Part shown: positions 50,317-59,315 of the stretch, in pieces
Numbering within the stretch: the first letter of the stretch is position 1
Layout: every line of letters starts with the position of its first letter
From: an uncultured Rubrobacteraceae bacterium
Lineage (GTDB): Bacteria; Actinomycetota; Rubrobacteria; Rubrobacterales; Rubrobacteraceae
Reading direction: 5' to 3'
Length of the DNA: 64,000 bases
Assembly: GCA_902806085.1 (NCBI GenBank)
Contig: CADCVH010000053.1
Location: forward strand, 19,683-83,682
Position numbers and translations under genes: made by a program
The notes under the pieces: model-generated
Databases searched by the model: none
What the model was told of the DNA's origin: nothing
The model's input: only the letters and a program-made list of their open reading frames with translations

Positions 50317-51426
50317 CTAGAACGTCACGACGCTGCGGATGGACTCGCCGCGGTGCATCAGGTCGAAGGCGGTGTTGATCTCGTCCAGGGGCATGGTGTG
50401 GGTGATCATGGAGTCCACCTCGATCTTGCCCTCCATGTACCACTCCACGATCTTCGGCACGTCCGTCCGGCCCCTGGCCCCGCCGAAGGCAGATCCCTTC
50501 CACGTCCGCCCCGTCACGAGCTGGAACGGGCGCGTGGAGATCTCCTCCCCCGTCCCCGCCACCCCGATGATGACCGACTGCCCCCAGCCCTTGTGGGCGC
50601 ACTCGAGTGCCTGGCGCATCACGTTCACGTTGCCTATGCACTCGAAAGAGTAATCCGCCCCGCCGCCGGTCAGGTCCACGAGGTAAGGAACCAGGTCCGC
50701 CTCCACCTCGGTCGGGTTGACGAAGTGGGTCATGCCGTAGCGCTCGGCCACCGCCTTCTTGGCCGGGTTGAGGTCGACGCCCACGATCTTGTCGGCCCCG
50801 ACCATGCGGGCGCCCTGCACGACGTTCAGGCCGATGCCCCCGAGGCCGAAGACGACGACGTTTGAGCCGGGCTCGACGCCCGCGGTGTAGACCACGGCCC
50901 CGATGCCGGTCGTAACGCCGCAGCCGATGTAGCAGACCGACTCGAAGGGGGCGTCCTCGCGGATCTTGGCCGCCGCGATCTCGGGCAACACGGTGTAGTT
51001 GGAGAACGTCGAGGTGCCCATGTAATGGTAGAGAGGGTCCCCGTTCAGCGAGAGCCGGCTCGTCCCGTCGGGCATCAAGCCGCGCCCCTGGGTGGCCCTG
51101 ATGGCCTGGCAGAGGTTGGTCTTCGGGTTCAAGCAGTACTCGCACTCCCGGCACTCCGGGGTGTAGAGCGGGATGACGTGGTCCCCCTCCTTGAGGCTCT
51201 TTACCCCAGGCCCCACCCCGACCACGACCCCGGCCCCCTCGTGGCCCATCACGGTCGGGAACAGCCCCTCGGGGTCGGCCCCCGAGAGCGTGTACGCGTC
51301 CGTGTGGCACACCCCGGTGGCCTTCACCTCCACCAGGACCTCGCCCTCCTTCGGGCCTGCCAACTCGACGGTCTCGATGCTAAGCGGCTTCCCCGCCTCG
51401 AAGGCGACCGCGGCTCTTGTCTCCAT
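50317..51426 (-). CDS. adhC: Class III alcohol dehydrogenase (S-hydroxymethylglutathione dehydrogenase)
   Basis: A 369-residue zinc enzyme. Catalytic zinc ligands are in [14 protein letters not shown] and a later Cys (GCGVTTG region); the structural zinc is bound by CRECEYC plus NLC. The Rossmann motif is VFGLGGIGL. The [15 protein letters not shown] segment ([13 protein letters not shown]) is typical of class III enzymes. It oxidises the formaldehyde-glutathione adduct. Good GGAGGAG before the ATG. Operon with fghA. Use of glutathione rather than mycothiol is inferred from the hydrolase. Confidence 0.92.
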   Translation of the reverse strand: METRAAVAFEAGKPLSIETVELAGPKEGEVLVEVKATGVCHTDAYTLSGADPEGLFPTVMGHEGAGVVVGVGPGVKSLKEGDHVIPLYTPECRECEYCLNPKTNLCQAIRATQGRGLMPDGTSRLSLNGDPLYHYMGTSTFSNYTVLPEIAAAKIREDAPFESVCYIGCGVTTGIGAVVYTAGVEPGSNVVVFGLGGIGLNVVQGARMVGADKIVGVDLNPAKKAVAERYGMTHFVNPTEVEADLVPYLVDLTGGGADYSFECIGNVNVMRQALECAHKGWGQSVIIGVAGTGEEISTRPFQLVTGRTWKGSAFGGARGRTDVPKIVEWYMEGKIEVDSMITHTMPLDEINTAFDLMHRGESIRSVVTF

Positions 51427-51520
51427 CTCTTCTCCTCCGTAACCCGGTTGCGGCCCAACACCTTAGCACGTACCGGGGACCGACCCGGAGACGGAGGACA
51501 CCTCACAGCACGGACGGGGC

Positions 51521-52414
51521 TTACGACCCTATCCGGGTCTCCACGCCGGTGAGGAAATCGTCGAGCGTGGAGAAGAAGCGCCCCCGTTCCTCGGCGAACG
51601 GGTAGTGGGAGCTCTCCTCGAAGAGGGCGAGCTCCGAGTTCGGTATGCCGGCCTGGATCTCCTGCTCCTGCCCGGCGGCCATGCCGTCGTACCGGCCGGC
51701 AACGACTAGCGTGGGCGCGCTTATCCAGCCGAGGCGGGGACGCAGGTCCCAGGTTGCGAGCAGGTCCGGCTCCGGGGCGTTCGGGGGACCCCACATGGCG
51801 GCGTTAGACCCCACGTCCATCTTCGACAACGCCCGGTTCAACCAGTCGGGCCACGGGTCGAGGCGGCAGGCGTAGCGCCGGTAGAAGAGGTCCATGGCGT
51901 TCGCGTACTCGGGGTCATCGAAAGTTCCCGCCGGCTCGTGCTCGCGGATGGCATCTCGTGCATCCTGCGGCAGCTTCTCGTAGAAGCGTTGCCTGCACTC
52001 GGAGACCATCCGGCCGACCGCCACGGCCCCGACCAGGATCAGGCTCGCGGGCCGTTTGTCGGCCTCGAGGGCGTGCTCCATGGCGAGCAGGCCTCCCCAG
52101 GAGTGGCCCAGCAGGTGGACGGCGTCGAGCCCGAGCTCGCGCCGAACCATGGCCAACTCCCGAAGAAAAAGGTCGACGCTCCACGGGTCGGGGTCCCGCG
52201 TTCGGGTCGAGTTGCCGCAGCCGAGCTGGTCGTAGAACACGACCGGGCGCCCGGTTCGCGCCAGGTCGGCCAGGGGCTCGAGGCTGTCGTGCGGGAGTCC
52301 TGGACCCCCGTGCAGGGCCAGAACGGGCAGCTTGCCCGGTGCGGGGTTTGCCCGGGCCTCGACGATCCGGTACCGGGTATCGAACCCGTCAAAAGAGATC
52401 CCGCCTTCCACCAT
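51521..52414 (-). CDS. Proline iminopeptidase-like alpha/beta hydrolase
   Basis: A 297-residue soluble hydrolase. LALHGGPGLPHD is the HGGP signature of proline iminopeptidases, YDQLGCGNSTR and GHSWGGLLA (Ser105) follow, and the C-terminal ESSHYPF holds the histidine. It probably removes N-terminal residues from small peptides or acts on related amides. The ATG at 52414 gives the usual length; the ribosome site is weak. Opposite to the UxaA gene. Confidence 0.85.
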   Translation of the reverse strand: MVEGGISFDGFDTRYRIVEARANPAPGKLPVLALHGGPGLPHDSLEPLADLARTGRPVVFYDQLGCGNSTRTRDPDPWSVDLFLRELAMVRRELGLDAVHLLGHSWGGLLAMEHALEADKRPASLILVGAVAVGRMVSECRQRFYEKLPQDARDAIREHEPAGTFDDPEYANAMDLFYRRYACRLDPWPDWLNRALSKMDVGSNAAMWGPPNAPEPDLLATWDLRPRLGWISAPTLVVAGRYDGMAAGQEQEIQAGIPNSELALFEESSHYPFAEERGRFFSTLDDFLTGVETRIGS

Positions 52415-52547
52415 CACCCGCCAATCCGCACGCCGTCGTTCTCCCGGTCGGATGGATAGCCGTGGGCCCATCATACCCCGGACGGAACCTCGGGTTGGCC
52501 TGGGGTAGACTACTTCTGAACGGTTCTTGAGAGCGACGGGAGGCAGC

Positions 52548-55355
52548 GTGGACCCCAACAAAGACCGCTTCGATTTCGACGAGATCGGCAGGCTACCCGC
52601 ACCCGGGGACAACGTCGCCATAGCGACCCGCCGCCTGGAGGCGGGGACCCGCTTCTCTTACGAAGGCTCGGAGTTCGAGGTGCCCCACACCGTCCTCGAG
52701 GGCCACCGCTTCGCCGTCGGGCGTATACCCGAGGGCGAAGACCTCCTCTCCTGGGGGCTGCCTTTCGGGCGGGCCACGAGGGATATCGTCCCGGGAGATT
52801 ACGCGTGCAACGAGAAGATCCTGCGCGTCCTGCGCGAGCGCTTCGATCTTCCTTCCGGACGGCGCGAGACCGAAGACCCGGAAGGGACCTCGGACCAGGG
52901 CGGGGGACGCGTCCCCGGCGGCTACCGCAAGGCCGGCCTGGACCTCCCCGGGGCCGCCAACTTCCGGGACGCCGAGCTCGAGCCCTACGTTCTCGACGAG
53001 GAAACCTTCAGGCCCGCGGAGCAGGTGCCGCCCTACGACGAACCTCGAACCTTTATGGGCTACCGGCGCGGCGGGGGGCGGGGCGTCGGGACGCGCAACT
53101 ACGTCGTCGTGCTCGGCGTCAACTCGCGCCTGACGGGCTTCGTGCGGGCGCTCGAGTGGGAGATGAACGGCGTGTCTGACGCCTACGAGAACGTGGATGG
53201 CATCGTCTGCGTGGCCCACACCGAGGGCGGCGAGGGCCGGGCGCCGAACAACCTGGATTTGCTCCTGCGCACCTTGAGCGGCTTCATGGTCAACCCCAAC
53301 GTGGGGGCGGTGCTCGCCATCGACGGCGGCGACGAGGGGGCCGTCGCCAACGGGGCGCTCCGCCGCTACGCCGAAGAACACGGCTACCCGCTTGACGAGG
53401 TGCCCCACGAGTTCATGAGCCTGGAGGGGAGCTTCCGGGCCGACCTGGAGCGGGCCAAGGCCCGGGTGATGGACTGGATGGAGAGCGTGAACGCGGTCGG
53501 GCGGACCGAAGAGCCGCTAACCGGGCTCAAGATAGGGCTGCAGTGCGGCGGCTCGGACGCGTTCTCCGGCGTCTCGGCCAACCCGCTCGTCGGGTGGGTT
53601 TCCAGGGAGGTCGTGCGCAACGGCGGGGCGGCCAACCTCGCGGAGACGGACGAGCTTATAGGGGCCGAGCGCTACGTCCTCAAGAGGGTGAAGGACGCCG
53701 AGACGGCGCGGCGCTTCCTCTCGGCGGTGGAGAGGTTCAAGGAGCGGGTCGGCTGGCACGGGCACACGGCCGAGGACAACCCTTCGGGGGGGAACAACTT
53801 CCGCGGCCTCTACAACATCTCCGTAAAGTCCATCGGGGCCGCGAGGAAGAAGGACCCGGAGGTGACGGTAGACCGCGTCATCGAGTACGCCGAGCCCATG
53901 CGCGGGGGCGGCTTCTACTTTATGGACAGCCCCGGCAACGACCTGGAGAGCGTGGCCGGGCAGGTGGCGAGCGGGGCGAACATGATCTTCTTCACCACCG
54001 GCAACGGCTCTATAACCAACTTTCCCTTCGTCCCGACCATAAAGGTGGTAACGACCACGGGCCGCTACGACCTCCTCTCCAGGGACATGGACGTGAACGC
54101 CGGCGCCTACCTAGACGGTGTCCCGATGGACGAGCTGGGCAAAGAGATGTTCGAGCGGACCATCACCGCCGCCTCCGGCGAGAAGACTGTCGGCGAGCGC
54201 GCCGGCCACGCCCAGGTCTCCATCTGGCGCGACTGGAAGAGGACGGGTCCTGAGGGGCTGGAGGATCTGGAGAACGCCCCCGAGCCGGACGGCGAGCCGC
54301 TGCCCGTGAAGGGCGGGGCCCCGGACGTAGGTTTCTCGTTCGATGCGATAACGACGGACCGTGGCCCGGTCTCGGACCAGGTCGGCCTCGTTATGCCGAC
54401 GAGCTTGTGCTCGGGCCAGATCGCGCGCCGCATAGCCAACCGCCTGAACGAGCGCGACGCCGGCTTCGCCCGGGGCAAGGTGACCCGCTTCGTCGCCCTC
54501 CCGCACACGGAGGGCTGCGGCGTCTCGGCCGGCTCCGCGGAGGCCATCTACTCCCGCACCGTGCTCGGCTACCTCGCCAACCCAACCGTCAGGCTCGCCC
54601 TCCTCCTCGAGCACGGCTGCGAGAAGACCCACAACGACTACTTCGAGAACCGCCTCGCCGAGCGCGGCCTCGACCGCGACCGGTTCGGCTGGGCCAGCGT
54701 CCAGCTCGACGGCGGCATAGAGAGCGTGGTGGAGAAGGTCGAGACCTGGTTCTCCGAGAGCCTGGAGTCCTCAGACAACCTGGAGCACGAAACCGCCGGA
54801 CCCGGGGCCCTGCGGCTCGGCCTCTACGCCTCAGGCCCCTTGCCCGACGAGGCGGCGCGAAGCCTGGCGGAGACGACGCTCACCGTCGTCGGGGCGGGCG
54901 GCACGGTCGTCGTACCCCAGACGGCTGCGGTTCTGGGTTCCGGGGTCTACCTGGATGCCGTTTTAGGGGATCAACCCGTCAAGAACACCCTGGCCTACGG
55001 GCAGGCTTCGGAGAAGGCGGGTTTTCACGTAATGGAGGCGCCGACGGACCACTGGGTCGAGACGGCCACGGGGCTCGGGGCGACGGGTGTTGAGCTCATG
55101 CTGGCCCACGTCACCGGGCGGCCGTTGCAGGCGCACCGCATGATCCCGCTCGTCCAGGCCTCCTCGGACCCGGAGACCATCCGCCGCCACGCCGACGACC
55201 TCGACACCGTCCTCGACGGAGACCCGGACGGCTGGACGGGGAAGACGTTGGAGACCGTCTCCGCGGTGGCTTCCCGCGAGTACACGCCGAAGCTCTTCGC
55301 GGCGAACAACACGGACTTCCAGTTCACCCGGGGCCTGCTAGGCGTCTCGATGTAG
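52548..55355 (+). CDS. Large UxaA/GarD family protein with duplicated catalytic halves
   Basis: A 935-residue protein, nearly twice the usual size of altronate/galactarate dehydratases. Order: SAF domain (about 15-100), GarD-N copy 1 (about 170-290), GarD-C copy 1 (about 325-560), GarD-N copy 2 (about 600-730), GarD-C-like copy 2 (about 760-930). Copy 1 has HTEGGEG (from His224) and IDGGDE in place of the canonical H-x2-GC and GCE; copy 2 has HTEGCG (His653, Cys657) and EHGCE (from Glu688). Conversely LQCGGSDAFSGVSANP is intact only in copy 1 (Cys333). Probably a dehydratase for a sugar acid. GTG at 52548 with GGGAGG upstream. Followed by a MetX-like gene. Confidence 0.82.
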   Translation: MDPNKDRFDFDEIGRLPAPGDNVAIATRRLEAGTRFSYEGSEFEVPHTVLEGHRFAVGRIPEGEDLLSWGLPFGRATRDIVPGDYACNEKILRVLRERFDLPSGRRETEDPEGTSDQGGGRVPGGYRKAGLDLPGAANFRDAELEPYVLDEETFRPAEQVPPYDEPRTFMGYRRGGGRGVGTRNYVVVLGVNSRLTGFVRALEWEMNGVSDAYENVDGIVCVAHTEGGEGRAPNNLDLLLRTLSGFMVNPNVGAVLAIDGGDEGAVANGALRRYAEEHGYPLDEVPHEFMSLEGSFRADLERAKARVMDWMESVNAVGRTEEPLTGLKIGLQCGGSDAFSGVSANPLVGWVSREVVRNGGAANLAETDELIGAERYVLKRVKDAETARRFLSAVERFKERVGWHGHTAEDNPSGGNNFRGLYNISVKSIGAARKKDPEVTVDRVIEYAEPMRGGGFYFMDSPGNDLESVAGQVASGANMIFFTTGNGSITNFPFVPTIKVVTTTGRYDLLSRDMDVNAGAYLDGVPMDELGKEMFERTITAASGEKTVGERAGHAQVSIWRDWKRTGPEGLEDLENAPEPDGEPLPVKGGAPDVGFSFDAITTDRGPVSDQVGLVMPTSLCSGQIARRIANRLNERDAGFARGKVTRFVALPHTEGCGVSAGSAEAIYSRTVLGYLANPTVRLALLLEHGCEKTHNDYFENRLAERGLDRDRFGWASVQLDGGIESVVEKVETWFSESLESSDNLEHETAGPGALRLGLYASGPLPDEAARSLAETTLTVVGAGGTVVVPQTAAVLGSGVYLDAVLGDQPVKNTLAYGQASEKAGFHVMEAPTDHWVETATGLGATGVELMLAHVTGRPLQAHRMIPLVQASSDPETIRRHADDLDTVLDGDPDGWTGKTLETVSAVASREYTPKLFAANNTDFQFTRGLLGVSM

Positions 55356-55398
55356 CCCGTCCGCATCTTTCTCACATATAGACCCGCGGTGACGTATG

Positions 55399-55427
55399 TT
55401 GCGCGGCGTTCTCGGCGCAGGTAGCAT
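55399..55427 (+). promoter_or_regulatory. Sigma-70 type promoter of the MetX-like gene
   Basis: TTGCGC (55399-55404) and TAGCAT (55422-55427) are 17 bp apart. A leader of about 55 nt with a small GC hairpin precedes the GTG at 55491. Confidence 0.5.
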
Positions 55428-55490
55428 CTTTGCTGGTGGGAAGGAGCGACGCGCGTCTTCACGCGTCCGCGACAGGTGGAGGGCTGAAAG

Positions 55491-56537
55491 GTGATTGACA
55501 ACCCGTTCTACGCGCCGGAGTTTCACGGGCCTTACGAGCTGTTCTCGCTCGGGGATTTCGTGCTCGAAGAAGGTTATACCCTGCGTGATTGCAGGCTCGC
55601 CTACGCCACGTTCGGGGAGCTCAACGAGGCAAAAGACAACGCGATACTCGTGACGACGTGGTACTCGGGGACACACCAGATCATGCGCGACGTCTACATC
55701 GGCCCCGGGCGCGCGCTCAACCCCGAAGAGTACTTTATCGTGGCCATCAACCAGATCGGCAACGGCCTCTCCTCCTCGCCCCACAACACCGACGGCACGC
55801 ACGCCATGGCCGGCTTCCCGCGCGTCAGGATAGGGGACGACGTCCGCGCCCAGGAGCGGCTGTTGCGCGAGCTCTTCGGTATCGAGAGGCTAGAGCTCGT
55901 CGTGGGTGGCTCGATGGGCGCGCAGCAGACCTACGAGTGGGCGGTCCGGTTCCCCGAGAAGGTCAAGCGGGCGGCCCCGATAGCCGGGACGGCCAGAAAC
56001 ACCCCGCACGACTTCATCTACACCCAGGCCCTCGTCGAGACGATCACCTCGGACCCGGCGTTCGAGGGCGGGTGGTACGAGGGTTCGTCCGGCCTGCGCT
56101 CCGCCCTCGCCCGGCACGCCAGGATCTGGTCGGTCATGGGGTTCTCGACGGAGTTCTGGAAACAGGAACGGTGGAGGCCTCTGGGCTTCGCCTCCGCCGA
56201 CGACTTCCAGGTCGGCTTCGTGGACGCCTACTTCGCCCCGATGGATCCGAACGACCTGCTCTGCATGGCTTGGAAGTGGCAGCGCGGCGACGTCAGCCGC
56301 CACACGGAGGGCGACCTCGCCGCCGCCCTGGGCCGCATCTCCGCCAAAACGTTCGTGATGCCCATAGACGAGGACATGTTCTTCCCCCCGCGCGACTGCG
56401 CCGCCGAGCAAAAGCTCATACCGAACAGCGAGCTGCGCGTCATCGAAAGCACGGGCGGCCACCTGGGCCTGTTCGGCTTCGAAGAAAGCTTCATACCGCA
56501 GATAGACCGGCATCTGGGGGAGCTTCTTTCCTCCTAG
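55491..56537 (+). CDS. MetX-like alpha/beta hydrolase
   Basis: A 348-residue alpha/beta-fold protein of the homoserine O-acetyltransferase group. NAILVTTWYSGTHQIM, the nucleophile in VVGGSMGAQQTYEWA (Ser141), and the C-terminal STGGHLGLFGF histidine are clear; MDEDMFFPP (acid) also fits. True MetX has additional homoserine contacts (RDP-type), which I do not see, so it may be an esterase or acyltransferase with another substrate. GTG start with GGAGG 9 nt upstream. Confidence 0.85.
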   Translation: MIDNPFYAPEFHGPYELFSLGDFVLEEGYTLRDCRLAYATFGELNEAKDNAILVTTWYSGTHQIMRDVYIGPGRALNPEEYFIVAINQIGNGLSSSPHNTDGTHAMAGFPRVRIGDDVRAQERLLRELFGIERLELVVGGSMGAQQTYEWAVRFPEKVKRAAPIAGTARNTPHDFIYTQALVETITSDPAFEGGWYEGSSGLRSALARHARIWSVMGFSTEFWKQERWRPLGFASADDFQVGFVDAYFAPMDPNDLLCMAWKWQRGDVSRHTEGDLAAALGRISAKTFVMPIDEDMFFPPRDCAAEQKLIPNSELRVIESTGGHLGLFGFEESFIPQIDRHLGELLSS

Positions 56538-56599
56538 CGGCCGACCAGCACGCTCCGGTCTCGTCCCGCCAACCCACGGGTTTTTGATGGTCGGGCGGG

Positions 56600-57448
56600 T
56601 CAACCGGGGACATGGGCGAAGGTGTCGGGGTTCGGGCCGGTGCGGCCGTCTTCGCCCCGGTCGAGGGCGGAGATCTCGTCCACGTCCCCGGGCTCGAGTT
56701 CGAAGTCGAAGAGCTCGAAGTTCTCCCTCATACGCGAGGGTGTGACCGACTTCGGAAAGACGATGTCGCCGCGCTCGATGTGCCACCGCAGGACGACCTG
56801 TGCCGGCGTCTTGCCGACCTTCTCGGCTATCCGCGTGATGGTGGCGTCTTCGAGGACCCCGCCCTGGGCGATGGGCGACCATGCCTCGGTGACGATGCCG
56901 TGCTCCCGGCCGTAGGTGCGGACGGCCTCGTTGGTGAAGTAGGGGTGCACCTCGATCTGGTTGACCGCCGGCACCACGTCCGTCTCGGCGGCGAGCTTCT
57001 CCAGGTGCTCGACCTGGAAGTTCGAGACCCCGACCGAACGCGCGCGGCCGTCGTTCTTGAACTCCTCGAGCACCCTCCAGGTGGAGGCGTAGTCGCCGTC
57101 GTAGAGCGTGGGGAGGGGCCAGTGGATCAGGAACAGGTCCACGTAGTCGAAGCCGAGATCGGAGAGCGTGGTGTCGAACGCCCGGCGGGCGTCGTCGGGC
57201 TCGTGGAAGCTGTTGTTGAGCTTGCTGGTGACGAAGATGTCGCCCCGATCGAGACCCGAGGCGCGGACGGCCTCGCCGACCTCCTTCTCGTTGCCGTACA
57301 TCTCCGCCGTGTCGATGTGCCGGTAGCCGATGTTCAGCGCCTCGCCGACCGCCTCCACGGTCTCCTTCGGCTCGATCTGGAAGACCCCGAAACCGAGCTG
57401 CGGGATAACGTTGCCGTCGTTGAGGGTGATGCTTGGAACCGCGCTCAA
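56600..57448 (-). CDS. Aldo/keto reductase (2,5-diketo-gluconate reductase type)
   Basis: A 282-residue NADPH-dependent TIM-barrel reductase. Catalytic tetrad: Asp and Tyr in DTAEMYGNE, Lys in VTSKLNN, His in LIHWPLP. GVSNFQVEHLE and WSPIAQGG are typical. It reduces a carbonyl in sugars or sugar acids. Last gene of the six-gene unit; 144 bp separate it from the SDR gene. TTG start with GAGGAG upstream. Confidence 0.9.
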   Translation of the reverse strand: MSAVPSITLNDGNVIPQLGFGVFQIEPKETVEAVGEALNIGYRHIDTAEMYGNEKEVGEAVRASGLDRGDIFVTSKLNNSFHEPDDARRAFDTTLSDLGFDYVDLFLIHWPLPTLYDGDYASTWRVLEEFKNDGRARSVGVSNFQVEHLEKLAAETDVVPAVNQIEVHPYFTNEAVRTYGREHGIVTEAWSPIAQGGVLEDATITRIAEKVGKTPAQVVLRWHIERGDIVFPKSVTPSRMRENFELFDFELEPGDVDEISALDRGEDGRTGPNPDTFAHVPG

Positions 57449-57592
57449 AGTCGTTTCGCTCCTCTGTTCTTCGTGGCTTTCTATCTGGGCACAAAGATGG
57501 GTGGATACCCCAACCGGTCCACCGTAAAACCGACTTTGGGGCTTCGGGCAACAGGAATCGCGGCAAGGTCCTGCGGCGCCACGGGGCGGGCT

Positions 57593-58363
57593 TTACCTTC
57601 CCAGCCAGCCCCCGTCCACGGGCAGCACGGAGCCGTGGATAAAGTCCCCCGCCCCCGAGGAGAGCAGGACCACGGCACCCTTGAGGTCCTCCGGCTCCCC
57701 GTAGCGCCCGGCCGGTATCCGCGCCAGCAGCGCCGTGGAGCGCTCCTCGTTTTCGCGGATGGCCCCGGTAAGCTCCGTCGTGAAGTAGCTGGGGGCCAGG
57801 GCGTTGACGTTTATCCCCAGGGGCGCCCACTCGTTCGAAAGGGCGCGCGTGAGGTTGGCGATGCCCGCCTTGGAGGCCGCGTAGGAGGGGACGGTTATGC
57901 CCCCCTCGTACGAGAGCACCGAGGCGGTGTTGACGATCTTACCGCCGTCGCCCTGCTCGACAAAGCGCCTCGCGGCGGCCTGGGAGAGGTAGAAGGCGGC
58001 GGAGAGGTTCACCTGGATGACGCTCTCCCAGTCCTCCTCGCCGAACTCCAGCGCCGCGTCCCGCCGGATGATGCCCGCGTTGTTTACGAGGATGTCCAGG
58101 CGCCCCATCTCCGAGACGCAGTGGCCCACGATCTCCGCGGCGCCCCCCGCCTTGGTCTCCAAGAGGTCTCGGTTCATGGCATGGAACCGGCGGCCGGTGG
58201 CGGCGACCCTCTCCCCCGTCTCGTCCATCGGGACGATGTCCAGGCCGACCACGTCGGCGCCGGCCTCGGCGAGGCCCACGGCCATGCCGGCACCTAGGCC
58301 GCGGGCGGCGCCGGTGATAAGGGCGACCTTGCCGTCCAGTTTGAGGTCCTCCAGGACGCCCAC
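57593..58363 (-). CDS. kduD: SDR oxidoreductase, KduD-like
   Basis: A 256-residue short-chain dehydrogenase. GAARGLGAGMA (NAD site, about 17-27), NNAGI, catalytic Ser in NTASVLS, and YAASK (Tyr/Lys) are present; FTTELTGA and GRYGEPEDLKGAVVLLSS match 2-dehydro-3-deoxy-gluconate dehydrogenases. GTG start overlaps the cupin stop (TAGTG). Role: oxidation/reduction of a keto-deoxy sugar acid. Confidence 0.85.
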   Translation of the reverse strand: MGVLEDLKLDGKVALITGAARGLGAGMAVGLAEAGADVVGLDIVPMDETGERVAATGRRFHAMNRDLLETKAGGAAEIVGHCVSEMGRLDILVNNAGIIRRDAALEFGEEDWESVIQVNLSAAFYLSQAAARRFVEQGDGGKIVNTASVLSYEGGITVPSYAASKAGIANLTRALSNEWAPLGINVNALAPSYFTTELTGAIRENEERSTALLARIPAGRYGEPEDLKGAVVLLSSGAGDFIHGSVLPVDGGWLGR

Positions 58364-58848
58364 TAGTAGCGGAGGTCCATCGGCTCGATGCCTTCCTGCT
58401 CGCAATAGTTGAGGTAGCGGTCGAGCTTGGAGAAGACGTCGTCCTGGTAGATCAGGCTATCGTCGTCGTCGAGGTACTGGATCACGCCCTCCAGGATAAA
58501 GAGGGTCTGCATCTCCTCGACCCCCTCGTCCACCACGAGCGTGTGAATGTCGCCTGGGGGCTCGTAGACCAGCGTCCCGGGCCTCGCGACCCAGTCGCGC
58601 TCGAGGTAGTGCCAGGAGCCCTTTACGCAGTAGCCCATGACCTGGCCGCCGGTGTGGCGGTGGCGGTTGACCCTGCCCGAACCCTCGACCTTGAGGAGGT
58701 TGATCCAACGCCCCGTCGCCAGATCGAAGCGCAAGGGTTTGAACCAGGCCCTCTCGCCCTGGGGCACCCAGGGGATGTCGTCCACGCTTATGGCCTGGTC
58801 GGGCAACGCCTGCTGCTCGGTGAAGGCCTTGAACCTCTCGTCTATCAC
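58363..58848 (-). CDS. Cupin (2,4'-dihydroxyacetophenone dioxygenase-like)
   Basis: A 161-residue cupin. VNRHRHTGGQVMGYCVKGSW carries the metal His residues (about 61-80), and PGDIHTLVVDEG the second motif. The overall pattern (IPWVPQGERAWFKPLRFD) resembles the 2,4'-dihydroxyacetophenone dioxygenase family, whose other members include unknown ring-cleavage or sugar enzymes. It overlaps both neighbours, so it is part of the core operon. Not KduI: too short. Confidence 0.8.
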   Translation of the reverse strand: MIDERFKAFTEQQALPDQAISVDDIPWVPQGERAWFKPLRFDLATGRWINLLKVEGSGRVNRHRHTGGQVMGYCVKGSWHYLERDWVARPGTLVYEPPGDIHTLVVDEGVEEMQTLFILEGVIQYLDDDDSLIYQDDVFSKLDRYLNYCEQEGIEPMDLRY

Positions 58849-59309
58849 GTCCCGCCTCCTCTCTCGGGCTTCATGTACAGCCTGGCGTCCGACGGGCCGC
58901 CTATCTTGCGGGTCTCCCCGATCACGGCCGGGTCGAGGGCGGCGGCGTCGCGGCCGTTGATCTCGACGAGGTTCCCCGCCGGGTCGTTTATGTACATCTG
59001 CGCCTCCCCGCCCGGCAACTCCCTGACGGTCGAGTAGTTGCCCGACGCCACCTGCACGCCCATCTCTTGCGCCTTTTTGTAGGCGGCCTCGAAGTCGTCC
59101 ACGTCGAGGGCGAAGTGGTGCCTGGCCGGGGCCGGGCCATCGTCCAGGAAGAGGTGCAGTTGCAGGTCGCCGACCCGCAGCCAGCGCACCGGGCCGGAGA
59201 AGTCCGGCGAGGGAACCTCCTCCATGCCGAAGAAGTCCTCGTAGAACCGGATCGACTCCTCAAGGTCCCTGGCGCTCACGCTGACGTGGGTGAAGCCGGT
59301 CGCCCGCAC
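58845..59309 (-). CDS. VOC-family dioxygenase/lyase
   Basis: A 154-residue glyoxalase/ring-cleavage superfamily protein. Metal ligands are likely His (FTHVSVSA), His (ARHHFALDVDD) and Glu (NLVEINGRDA). The repeats at 1-70 and 75-135 form one module. Reaction unknown. GTG start 6 bp after the aldehyde dehydrogenase stop; overlaps the cupin gene by 4 bp. Confidence 0.85.
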   Translation of the reverse strand: MRATGFTHVSVSARDLEESIRFYEDFFGMEEVPSPDFSGPVRWLRVGDLQLHLFLDDGPAPARHHFALDVDDFEAAYKKAQEMGVQVASGNYSTVRELPGGEAQMYINDPAGNLVEINGRDAAALDPAVIGETRKIGGPSDARLYMKPERGGGT

Positions 59310-59315
59310 GGTCGC

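Noticed and set aside
58363..58848. KduI isomerase
   Set aside because: KduD is adjacent, but KduI is about 278 residues and this cupin has 161 with a different pattern.
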